Counted from the stretch's first letter, positions 1 to 5,837 are shown. The stretch: 5,894 bases of DNA from QQUD01 sp039029915 (GCA_039029915.1 JBCCFD010000483.1:1-5894); one strand, 5' to 3'. Program-made: numbers and translations. The notes: generated from the sequence alone by a model not told the origin.

Positions 1-375
1 ATAAGGGTCAGGTACGTTTAGCTCACGTCCGTTTTTAGCAAATTCTAAAAGCCGGTAAAGACGAGGATGGTTCCCGTATCGCTGTTTGAGTACGCTCAAA
101 TTGCTGTCATCCATGCCGATGATATATCGTTGGGGGTCTTGCATGTCTTGGGCGTTGATTTGACGGGAACGGCCGTTATATGCAATGCCCTTCTGCTCTA
201 AAATTTGTCGCGTGCCGTGATGCGCTTTCTCTCCCACATGCCAATCCCCTGTTCCTGAAGAATCAACCGTGATTTGGTCAGATAGCCCCGCATCATCAAC
301 CAACTGTTGAAAAACAGCCTCGGCCATTGGCGACCGACAAATATTCCCTAAACAAACAAATAAGACGCTGACCAT
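1..375 (-). CDS. Low-molecular-weight protein tyrosine phosphatase, partial (C-terminus beyond the left edge)
   Basis: This gene reads from an ATG at 375 leftward out of the window, giving 125 codons without a stop. The N-terminus has the family's phosphate-binding loop, C-X5-R-S, at residues 8-15 (CLGNICRS), with Cys8 the expected nucleophile and Arg14 the phosphate-binding residue. The family motif SSGTGDWHVG follows at residues 39-48. The visible part ends in Asp-Pro-Tyr (123-125), matching the general-acid aspartate loop, so roughly 30 residues are probably missing. Members are cytoplasmic enzymes that hydrolyse phosphotyrosine, often acting on tyrosine kinases of exopolysaccharide synthesis; some relatives are arsenate reductases. 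The DPY motif favours a phosphatase. An AAGGAG-like site (389-394) lies 13 nt before the start, rather far. The gene lies downstream of rnpB on the same strand, 95 bp away, so read-through is possible. The substrate cannot be told from sequence. Confidence 0.93.
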   Translation of the reverse strand, partial: MVSVLFVCLGNICRSPMAEAVFQQLVDDAGLSDQITVDSSGTGDWHVGEKAHHGTRQILEQKGIAYNGRSRQINAQDMQDPQRYIIGMDDSNLSVLKQRYGNHPRLYRLLEFAKNGRELNVPDPY

Positions 376-417
376 AATTTTTACTCTTCTCCTTACAGCC
401 GTTACAAAGTCACAGGT

Positions 418-459
418 AACAAGTTACAATTCGCTACCAGCAACTTGCAACTCGCTACC
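418..459. repeat. Two tandem 21-bp repeats between rnpB and the phosphatase gene
   Basis: Two adjacent 21-bp units, 418-438 and 439-459, match at 17 of 21 positions. Read on the minus strand both begin with GGTAGCGA and continue with a TTG-AA-TTG core. GTTAC/GTAAC words flank them (401-405, 416-420, 461-465), so partial hairpins are possible. They occupy most of the spacer between the 3' end of rnpB and the phosphatase start. There is no T-run, so this is not a canonical terminator. It may be a small dispersed intergenic repeat; the function is unknown. Confidence 0.7.
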
Positions 460-470
460 CGTAACAGTTC

Positions 471-846
471 CCCAAGCCAGCCTATAAGCCGTATTCTGTA
501 CAGGAAACCCTGTGGTGACCATCTATCTGGGAGCTTTGTTACCAAAACCCTCAAGCGACCTACCCGGATGTCATTGAAACGAGCCATTTCTCCATCCTGC
601 TTGGTCTTGCTCCTAGTGGGGTTTGCCTAGCCAATGACATTACTGCCAATGCTGGTGGTCTCTTACACCACCGTTTCACCCTCGCCTGCCCAATCAAAGA
701 TTGAGCCGCAATATACCTCTCTGTTGCACTTGCCGGCGGGTCACCCCGCCCGGCCGTTAGCCGGCACCATGCCCTATGGAGTACGGACTTTCCTCAGCAA
801 CCTGTTGCAAAACAACAGGCAGCCGCGATCACCCAGCCAGCTTGGG
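471..846 (-). ncRNA. rnpB: RNase P RNA, bacterial class A
   Basis: This is the catalytic RNA of ribonuclease P, which removes 5' leaders from tRNA precursors. On the minus strand the conserved regions appear in the right order. GAGGAAAGTCCG lies at 784-795. A GCGGG-GUGA-CCCGC hairpin with a GNRA loop follows, then GUGAAACGGUGGU...AGAGACCACC (the P11/P12 region), GGCAAACCCC, GAGCAAGACCAA, and GGGUAGGUCGCUUGAGG. ACAGAAUACGGCUUAU lies at 484-499 near the 3' end. The ends were set from helix P1: CCCAAGCUGGCU at the 5' end pairs with GGCUGGCUUGGG at the 3' end. The length of about 376 nt is normal for class A. A well-spaced promoter lies directly upstream. Reading frames of 60-71 codons inside the gene on either strand are shadows of the RNA. 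The exact mature ends are estimated to within a few bases. Confidence 0.96.
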
Positions 847-852
847 TAATTA

Positions 853-881
853 ATCGTAGCCATCACCTTTCAACTTGGCAA
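853..881 (-). promoter_or_regulatory. Promoter of rnpB
   Basis: On the minus strand a -35 box TTGCCA (876-881) is followed by a 17-bp spacer and a -10 box TACGAT (853-858). Six bases (TAATTA) then separate the -10 box from the CCCAAG that opens helix P1 at 846. Spacing and start position fit a sigma-70-type promoter starting transcription at the mature 5' end of the RNA. This is seen by eye only, not scored. Confidence 0.7.
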
Positions 882-914
882 GCGTGGGCTGCAACTTAAC
901 TAAACATGAGACCG

Positions 915-958
915 TATACAGATTGAATCTTTTGATCAATTTCGCGGAAGTCTGTATA
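915..958. repeat. Inverted repeat (operator-like dyad) over the DUF4126 promoter
   Basis: TATACAGA (915-922) and its exact reverse complement TCTGTATA (951-958) are separated by 28 bp. Between them, almost centred, is the 8-bp palindrome TTGATCAA (932-939). The dyad covers the -35 box and runs into the -10 box of the rightward promoter, so it could be a repressor site. No regulator gene is in the window, and 8-bp arms could arise by chance in AT-rich DNA. Confidence 0.45.
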
Positions 959-960
959 TT
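932..960 (+). promoter_or_regulatory. Predicted promoter of the DUF4126 gene
   Basis: A -35-like TTGATC (932-937), a 17-bp spacer and a -10-like TATATT (955-960) lie upstream of the gene, implying a start near 967 and a leader of about 100 nt. The leader opens with TTGGTTGGT (968-976), which is complementary to ACCAACCAA (1043-1051) close to the ribosome-binding site. A second AT-rich stretch at 1001-1012 lacks a matching -35 box. Confidence 0.55.
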
Positions 961-1056
961 AGCTTTGTTGGTTGGTCGTGAAAAACAATCATATTTGAAG
1001 ATTATAAATATTGGTAAAGTCAAATTCGTTATCAACCAATCAACCAACCAAACCTT

Positions 1057-1061
1057 CGGAG
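1057..1061 (+). promoter_or_regulatory. Ribosome-binding site that fixes the DUF4126 start
   Basis: CGGAG lies 6 nt before the ATG at 1068. The upstream in-frame TTG at 1011 has no such site and would add 19 polar residues not expected in this family, so the ATG at 1068 is preferred. Confidence 0.75.
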
Positions 1062-1067
1062 AACATC

Positions 1068-1649
1068 ATGATAGAAGCCATAACTGGCATTAGTTCAGCG
1101 TTTGGTTTAGCCGGTAGTGCGGGGTTAAACGCCTACATTCCCCTTCTTTTGGTGGCTTTGGCCGCCCGTTTCCCACTCAATAATCCGCTCGTTCAACTGG
1201 GTGAACCATATAATTTGATAGGTAGCTGGTGGGGTATTGGCATCTTGGCCGTTTTGCTCGTCATTGAGATGACCGTTGATAAGGTGCCGGCCGTTGATAC
1301 CATCAACGACGCAATTCAAACGTTTATTCGACCAGCGGCTGGCGCTTTTTTGTTTGCGGCGCAGGCCAATGTGATTACGGATATCCATCCTGCCTTGGCA
1401 TTAGGGGCAGGGTTGATTTTGGCTGGTGGTGTGCATACAGCAAAAGGAGCGGCTAGGCCTGTTGTAACAGCGACAACCGCAGGCACGGGCAATTGGTTTG
1501 TGAGCACGGTAGAAGATGTAGCGGCCCTGTCTGTTTCAATCATTTCAATTTTTGTGCCAATCATTGCGGCAATCGTCCTATTAATTGTCGCCTTTTGGGG
1601 GTTTCGTTGGTATCGGCGACGTAAAAAACGTAACGTTGCCCTCAGTTAA
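1068..1649 (+). CDS. DUF4126-family integral membrane protein
   Basis: The product is a 193-residue hydrophobic protein. It matches what I recall of the DUF4126 family: an N-terminal GLAGSAGLNAYIPLLL segment (residues 13-28), an EMTVDKVPAVDTIND loop (67-81) after the second membrane segment, and a GGVHTAKGAARP stretch (120-131). Likely membrane segments are about 8-34, 52-68, 88-125 (possibly a re-entrant or double pass) and 153-179. The tail is very basic (WYRRRKKR, 181-188), which suggests a cytoplasmic C-terminus. The biochemical role of the family is unknown to me. The gene has its own promoter upstream and is followed after 68 bp by another small membrane protein on the same strand, so the two may be co-transcribed. 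The start was chosen from the GGAG site 6 nt upstream. Codon use is mixed, unlike the next gene. Confidence 0.85.
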   Translation: MIEAITGISSAFGLAGSAGLNAYIPLLLVALAARFPLNNPLVQLGEPYNLIGSWWGIGILAVLLVIEMTVDKVPAVDTINDAIQTFIRPAAGAFLFAAQANVITDIHPALALGAGLILAGGVHTAKGAARPVVTATTAGTGNWFVSTVEDVAALSVSIISIFVPIIAAIVLLIVAFWGFRWYRRRKKRNVALS

Positions 1650-1664
1650 TTGTTTTTAATAATG

Positions 1665-1680
1665 TCTTCTCTTTAGAAGA
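1665..1680 (+). other. Small hairpin between the two membrane-protein genes
   Basis: TCTTCT (1665-1670) and AGAAGA (1675-1680) can pair across a CTTT loop, followed by a T-rich but interrupted stretch (to about 1694). The stem is short and AT-rich, so at most it is a weak attenuator or an RNA-stability element rather than a full terminator. Confidence 0.3.
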
Positions 1681-1706
1681 TGTTGTATATTTTTAGGAAC
1701 CTATCT

Positions 1707-1712
1707 AGGAGG
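1707..1712 (+). promoter_or_regulatory. Strong ribosome-binding site supporting a GTG start
   Basis: A perfect AGGAGG lies 5 nt before the GTG at 1718. It is better placed for this GTG than for the in-frame ATG at 1733, and it is the strongest Shine-Dalgarno match in the window. Confidence 0.8.
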
Positions 1713-1717
1713 TTGTT

Positions 1718-2155
1718 GTGAATAATATTGATATGAATAGTGTTGTAAAGGCGGGTGGTATTGCCGCCGGTGTTTCAATTGTGCTCAATATTTTGGGCTT
1801 GATTCCATTTATTGGCGTATTCTTTGGCATCTTAACCCTTTGCTTTGGTATTTTTATCCCCATCGGTGGTGGTATGCTTTACGGTTACTTTGCTGAAGGT
1901 GAGGAAGATACACAAACTGCTGCTATTGGTGGTGCATTAGCTGGTGGTACAGCTGGCGTCATTTCTGCAATTGTGGGTGCTGTTATTGCGGGTATCGCAG
2001 GCACATTTACTGGTGGTATCGAAGAAGGTCTCGCTGCCGGTGTTGGTGGTGGTATCTTTGGTACAATTTGCCTTGGTATTGCTGGGTTTGTTTTGGGTGC
2101 AATTGGTGGCGCTATTTGGCCAATGATTCAATCTAACTTTGCTGGCCGGAACTAA
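1718..2155 (+). CDS. Glycine-rich small integral membrane protein, hypothetical
   Basis: The 145-residue product is almost entirely hydrophobic. Thirty-four residues (23%) are glycine, often as GG or GGG, in glycine-zipper-like patterns. Probable membrane segments are about 12-32, 34-57, 68-97 and 105-135. The only clearly charged parts are EGEED at 60-64 and an IEE at 101-103, which look like loops. I do not recognise the family with certainty; the architecture loosely resembles small DUF-type membrane proteins such as DUF5518. Glycine is encoded by GGT in 26 of 34 cases, against 7 of 17 in the preceding gene. Together with the perfect AGGAGG site, the GTG start and a strong terminator just downstream, this hints at high expression. 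It is likely co-transcribed with the DUF4126 gene. Function is unknown. Confidence 0.82.
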   Translation: MNNIDMNSVVKAGGIAAGVSIVLNILGLIPFIGVFFGILTLCFGIFIPIGGGMLYGYFAEGEEDTQTAAIGGALAGGTAGVISAIVGAVIAGIAGTFTGGIEEGLAAGVGGGIFGTICLGIAGFVLGAIGGAIWPMIQSNFAGRN

Positions 2156-2173
2156 TATTTTTTTAATTTAGAT

Positions 2174-2208
2174 AAAAAAAGGCCCGCTCATTTGAGTGGG
2201 CCTTTTTT
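2174..2208 (+). terminator. Rho-independent terminator, potentially bidirectional
   Basis: GGCCCGCTC (2181-2189) pairs with GAGTGGGCC (2194-2202) across an ATTT loop, with one G-T pair. It is preceded by seven A and followed by six T. It lies 18 bp after the glycine-rich protein's stop. Because both flanks are A/T tracts, it could also stop transcripts arriving from the convergent dynamin gene. Confidence 0.92.
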
Positions 2209-2257
2209 ATTTGTGTTCGTGGTTATTTGAAGGGATAGGGTGATTATGCACCAGTTT

Positions 2258-2336
2258 GGCTTCGACAGGCCCCTCGACAGGCTCGGGGGGCACTCAGCCG
2301 CTGTTCTGCTTTAAGGTGCCTGAGCGTGTCGAAGGC
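2258..2336. repeat. REP-like imperfect inverted repeat in a convergent gap
   Basis: The right arm (2315-2336, GGTGCCTGAGCGTGTCGAAG...) is an imperfect reverse complement of the left arm (2271-2293), with about three mismatches and three extra G. The core is TTCGACA-GCTC-GG, a type of word common in dispersed palindromic repeats of many bacteria. The left side carries an additional half copy: TCGACAGGC occurs at 2262-2270 and again at 2274-2282, a 12-bp step. It sits between the ends of two convergent genes, a usual location for such elements. Copy number elsewhere in the genome cannot be seen here. Confidence 0.75.
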
Positions 2337-2367
2337 TTCACCTCTTTGCCACTGGTGGAACGATAGT

Positions 2368-4122
2368 TTATTCTGGAATACCCTCCACCTGAAGATGGGC
2401 CTGCAGCCCTTGAATGTGGGCTTCTAGCTCTTCAAGATGTTCTTGCTGCTTGCTGTATTTATCCGTTTCAGAGCGGACAAAGCGAGAAAATGGGGCGATG
2501 GTGTCTTCGACACGCTGCGCGCTACGCTTCATCTCCCGCTGGAACTGGTCGGTAAGGCTTGCAACCAATTTGGTGCGGAGATTTTGAAGTTTCTCTTCAA
2601 GGTCTCGCTTAGCGCGGCGCTTTCTGGCCGGCAGGATGAGTGCCCCAATTGTAGCTAGGGAAAGCCCTGCAATAATGCCAGTGACGTCAAGAAATGTTAC
2701 TACCTGAACGGCGCCCATTATGCCTAATCCAATGCCTGTTGCGCCAGCAACCCCAGTTAAACCGGTGCCAATAACGGCAGCTCGGGCGGCGTCAGACAGT
2801 TCAAGGGCTTCTTTTTCGCGATCATAGGTTTCGACGGCTTTTTGGCTGGCGAGACCGATAGAGTCGATAAGACGCTGGCGATCGTAAGCTAAGGTGCCTT
2901 CTTTGGGACCACCGGTGCCGATAATACGGCTTTCTTCGTCAATTTTACGCTTTGAGAGATGATCAGATACGGCCGTCCACTGACGTAAATCCTGTTCAAC
3001 CATCCAGTCTATCAATTCATTAACCCGTTTCTCGATCCGATCAGGGGTCTCTTGAACCACTTTTTCCTTAAACGCCTTTTCAAATTGGGTAGAGCGGATA
3101 AGGTCTGGAATTCGCGTAATGCGAATCATTTCATCAAAGAAATCATTACCCCGCTTCTCCATCGCATAAAGCTCATTATCGATTTCACCCAACCGTGCCT
3201 TAAAGTTACGCTGCATATCGTCGTTGTAGAAAGTCGTTTGGGATTCAATGTCGGTTAGAAGCTGATGATCCTCGGCTAACGAGCGAAGGTCAGCTTCAGC
3301 GGAGTCAAGCTGTTTGGACACCAGTTTGTTGCCAACGCCGAGTGGGTTAAGCAGTTTTAGGCGGAAACGGCCGTTGTCATCCAATGTTTCTTGAATGTAG
3401 CCTTCCAGAGGGCCAAACCCGCTGGGGTCCCAAAGCTGAGGCTGGCCGGATTTGGCTTTTTGAGCTTGCTTAGCCGAAACCGGATAAACCCCTGAAACCT
3501 CCCCAATTAGATTGCGTGCCGATTCTGTCACAAAGGCAATGACCTTTTGCACGTCAGATGCTTCAGTCAGAATATCAACCTTATTGATGACAAGAACGAT
3601 CTTCTTGCCCCATTCTCGTATTTGTTCAAGAAAGTTGCGTTCGCTTTCGGTAAACGGTCGATCTGCGGAAGTGATAAACAGCACCAAATCACTGCGAGGA
3701 ATAAATTCTGAGGTTAACGCTTCATGTTCCCGGTGAATTGCGTTGGTGCCGGGTGTGTCAACAATCGTAATTTTACGCAGCATATCAACTGGTGCGGTTT
3801 GAACCCAAACGCCCCGATCCCCAGGGATTTGCTCCGCTTTGTCGCCATATTTAAGCTGATAAATTTGGGCAGTTGTAGGGGTAACCCCTTCTATTTGTAA
3901 CTCTTGCCCAAGTAAGGCGTTGACGAACGCAGACTTACCAGCGTTAAACTCACCTGCAATAACTAGCAGGAAAAGGTCGTCAAGCTGGGAGATAGAATCG
4001 ACGAGGGCGGTGCGGTCTTCAGGGGAGGCTGTCGTTTCAGCTAAGATCTCTCTTAAATCTCCGAGTACTTCGCGGGTTTGTTTGAGTAAATCTTCTTGTT
4101 CTGGACTGAGTAGCGTGTCCAT
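2368..4122 (-). CDS. Bacterial dynamin-like GTPase (dynamin/mitofusin superfamily)
   Basis: This is a 584-residue large GTPase. The G domain has a P-loop GEFNAGKS (57-64), a switch I threonine in TPTTAQ (81-86), the G3 motif DTPG (122-125), the G4 motif NKVD (180-183) and a likely G5 SAK (216-218). A long helical, charged middle region follows. Next comes a glycine-rich hydrophobic hairpin (about 448-498) ending in the basic PARKRRAK, and then a coiled-coil tail rich in Glu, Gln and Leu. This layout of G domain, helical bundle and membrane paddle is that of bacterial dynamin-like proteins, which bind and reshape or fuse membranes on the cytoplasmic side. Start choice: GGAG at 4131-4134 lies 8 nt before the ATG at 4122. 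An in-frame ATG at 4179 would add 19 residues but has no ribosome-binding site. The gene stands alone on the minus strand, 283 bp from the next coding region upstream. Confidence 0.92.
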   Translation of the reverse strand: MDTLLSPEQEDLLKQTREVLGDLREILAETTASPEDRTALVDSISQLDDLFLLVIAGEFNAGKSAFVNALLGQELQIEGVTPTTAQIYQLKYGDKAEQIPGDRGVWVQTAPVDMLRKITIVDTPGTNAIHREHEALTSEFIPRSDLVLFITSADRPFTESERNFLEQIREWGKKIVLVINKVDILTEASDVQKVIAFVTESARNLIGEVSGVYPVSAKQAQKAKSGQPQLWDPSGFGPLEGYIQETLDDNGRFRLKLLNPLGVGNKLVSKQLDSAEADLRSLAEDHQLLTDIESQTTFYNDDMQRNFKARLGEIDNELYAMEKRGNDFFDEMIRITRIPDLIRSTQFEKAFKEKVVQETPDRIEKRVNELIDWMVEQDLRQWTAVSDHLSKRKIDEESRIIGTGGPKEGTLAYDRQRLIDSIGLASQKAVETYDREKEALELSDAARAAVIGTGLTGVAGATGIGLGIMGAVQVVTFLDVTGIIAGLSLATIGALILPARKRRAKRDLEEKLQNLRTKLVASLTDQFQREMKRSAQRVEDTIAPFSRFVRSETDKYSKQQEHLEELEAHIQGLQAHLQVEGIPE

Positions 4123-4130
4123 AAAATGAT

Positions 4131-4134
4131 CTCC
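4131..4134 (-). promoter_or_regulatory. Ribosome-binding site that decides the dynamin start
   Basis: On the minus strand GGAG lies 8 nt before the ATG at 4122. The region ahead of the alternative ATG at 4179 reads CTAACTCAAT and has no purine-rich site. The shorter protein starts at MDTLLSPEQ, a normal N-terminal helix for this family. Confidence 0.6.
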
Positions 4135-4188
4135 ATTGATGGATTGAAATGAAATCGTTTCTAACGTTTGTGTTGTCATATTGAGTTA

Positions 4189-4217
4189 GACACGTGTTTT
4201 TTGCTTTGGACACGTGT
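4189..4217. promoter_or_regulatory. Paired ACACGTGT palindromes upstream of the dynamin gene
   Basis: GACACGTGT occurs at 4189-4197 and again at 4209-4217. Each contains the perfect 8-bp palindrome ACACGTGT (4190-4197 and 4210-4217). The copies are offset by exactly 20 bp, close to two helical turns, so two dimers could sit on the same DNA face. The remainder of the 4180-4405 gap is AT-rich with no gene; a 9-bp direct repeat GATAATGAC occurs at 4276-4284 and 4329-4337. I could not place a convincing promoter. The binding protein is unknown. Confidence 0.5.
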
Positions 4218-4405
4218 GATATGACAACTGCAATATTTGCTAGGAACGTTCTTTTTAATAAAACATTGTATGCCTGATAATGACTTTTTGCTTGTTTAAT
4301 GAGTAGACATACAGTGGTTAGTCAACCAGATAATGACCTAGAATGAGTGAGTCGTGTATGAATTGCGTAAGAGTATATCATGGGAAAAGAGGGAAAATCA
4401 AAGAT

Positions 4406-5701
4406 TTATGTCAATTTGTCCATGAGGCGATCGTATTTAGCCTTTAGGGTCCAAAACCAGCGATAATTTTTGTATGGATGCCGGTTGGGATGGCCAATAT
4501 CCTTAAATGGAGAGCGTGTGATCTGGCCAGAAATGAGCTTGCCAATCTCACTGCCAAGGTAGGTGGCCATGCTAACACCTAGACCACTGTAGCCTAACGC
4601 GTAATGTATGCCTTTGAGATTGCCAATATGAGGCATTAGATCGGTAGTGCTGCCAATTTGACCGGTCCATGAATGGGTGATGGGAATGCCTGTTAAATCT
4701 GGAAAAATTTGGACCATTTTGGCATATAGTCGTTCAGCACTGGTTTTGGTACTGAGATTTGTGGTTAGTTCGGGGTAACCACCAAAAAGCAAACGGCCGT
4801 TTGGCGTTAATCGGAAGTAGTGAGGATGGCGTAATGAGTCGTAAAAAGAACGGCCGTTTGGGCTAATCTTGTTGAGTAGCATGGGTGGCAATGGTTCTGT
4901 GACGATAACGTAGCTACCCGTGGGCACAATGCGCGTTTTTAGCTCGGGCAGTAGCTCGTTGGTATAGCCATTGGTCGCCACAATGACCTGGTGCGCCAGC
5001 GTTGTACCGTGCCGCGTTTGTATTTTGAACTGCTTTTTATAGGGGGTAATTTGGGAAACCGTTTTGTTTTCGCACAGCAAGCCGCCATGCTCAGTTACGG
5101 TGTGGGCCAAACCGTATAAAAATTTGGTGGGGTGAAGCGACGCGCTCCATTCCTCGACTAAGCCTCCGTGAAAAACCTTAGACCCAATTTCAGCCTGCAG
5201 CTCATTCGGTGAGATGATGGGAAGCTTATAGTTGAGGCGATATTTATACCATTGAGACTTCTTTCGCAGGGTGGCAAAATGGGATGGTTTAGCGGCTAAA
5301 TGAATGTGCCCCTTCCTTGCAAAATGACACTGGATGCTATCATCCGCTACGATTTCACCAAGTAGGTCGATTGCTTCAATAGAGGTGTGCCAAAATTCAT
5401 GAGCCAGCTTTTCCCCATATTTGCGCATCACAAACTGCATCGATTGACGGTTGCCGGGGATGGCGATACCGCCGTTCCGCGAGCTGGCCCCCCAACCAAG
5501 TGTTTTGGCTTCCAACACGGCGACGGAAATATCTTGCTTCGCCAGAATGCGAGCTGCGCTTAGTCCGGTGTAACCGCCGCCAATAATGGCCACATCTACT
5601 TCGTCAGGCTGTTGGGACAGTTTCAAATTGACAGGACGGGGTGATGGATCAATCCAGACTGGTTTTGATTTTATGTGAGTGGTTAAACCAGATGCCTGCA
5701 T
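4406..5701 (-). CDS. FAD-dependent oxidoreductase, DAO family (glycine/D-amino acid oxidase or gamma-glutamylputrescine oxidase-like)
   Basis: The 431-residue product carries an N-terminal FAD-binding Rossmann fold: VAIIGGGYTG (37-46) with Glu64 at the end of the second strand, followed by GWGASSRNGG (69-78), a signature of the DAO family. The C-terminal FAD region is present (HSWTGQIGSTTDLMPHIG from 343, and GYSGLGV at 370-376), as is an ATNGYTNELLP segment in the middle. The length is usual. Members oxidise primary or secondary amines or amino acids with FAD, usually passing electrons to oxygen. The RNGG and TGQIG-type motifs resemble PuuB-like gamma-glutamylputrescine oxidases, but no other putrescine or amine genes are in view, so the substrate is open. 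Two PNGR motifs are each encoded by the iterated palindrome AACGGCCGTT. There is only a weak GAG site 7 nt before the ATG. No strong terminator was seen after the stop. Confidence 0.9.
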   Translation of the reverse strand: MQASGLTTHIKSKPVWIDPSPRPVNLKLSQQPDEVDVAIIGGGYTGLSAARILAKQDISVAVLEAKTLGWGASSRNGGIAIPGNRQSMQFVMRKYGEKLAHEFWHTSIEAIDLLGEIVADDSIQCHFARKGHIHLAAKPSHFATLRKKSQWYKYRLNYKLPIISPNELQAEIGSKVFHGGLVEEWSASLHPTKFLYGLAHTVTEHGGLLCENKTVSQITPYKKQFKIQTRHGTTLAHQVIVATNGYTNELLPELKTRIVPTGSYVIVTEPLPPMLLNKISPNGRSFYDSLRHPHYFRLTPNGRLLFGGYPELTTNLSTKTSAERLYAKMVQIFPDLTGIPITHSWTGQIGSTTDLMPHIGNLKGIHYALGYSGLGVSMATYLGSEIGKLISGQITRSPFKDIGHPNRHPYKNYRWFWTLKAKYDRLMDKLT

Positions 5702-5736
5702 GAATTAACTCAATCCGTCTCAATCAAAGAACTAGG

Positions 5737-5837
5737 GCAGTTTTTCGGAAGTACCTAGCAGATTATTATGTAAACAATCTTGAAAACTGCTGAGCATTTC
5801 GCTCAACTAAACCATCTAAGGACTACTGGAGCGAAAT
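5737..5837. repeat. Two inverted repeats upstream of the oxidoreductase
   Basis: GCAGTTTT (5737-5744) is matched by AAAACTGC (5783-5790). ATTTCGCTC (5796-5804) is matched by GAGCGAAAT (5829-5837), with 24 bp between arms. A shorter hairpin, TGAGC/GCTCA (5791-5795, 5801-5805), overlaps the second and would be mutually exclusive with it. The region lies 36-136 bp before the oxidoreductase start, so a structured leader or operators are possible. No gene is supportable between 5702 and the right edge. Confidence 0.45.

Noticed and set aside
402..849. Short open frames at 402-587 (minus), 445-630 (plus) and 634-849 (plus)
   Set aside because: They lie largely within the RNase P RNA gene or its repeat-bearing flank, lack ribosome-binding sites, and have no protein-like pattern.
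1011..1067. N-terminal extension of the DUF4126 protein from a TTG at 1011
   Set aside because: It has no ribosome-binding site, and the polar extension does not fit the family; the ATG at 1068 has CGGAG 6 nt upstream.
850..1093. Overlapping open frames at 850-1047 (minus) and 875-1093 (plus)
   Set aside because: They cover the divergent promoter region of rnpB and the DUF4126 gene, and neither has a Shine-Dalgarno site or recognisable composition.
1937..2131. Thr/Asn-rich minus-strand frame and a plus-strand frame inside the glycine-rich gene
   Set aside because: They are antisense and shifted shadows of GGT-rich codons, with no start signals.
4315..4328. TGGTT/AACCA hairpin in the gap before the dynamin gene
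   Set aside because: A 5-bp stem is common by chance, and no associated signal was found.
4396..4408. AAATC/GATTT mini-hairpin at the end of the oxidoreductase as a terminator
   Set aside because: The 5-bp AT-rich stem overlaps the stop codon and has no T-run after it.
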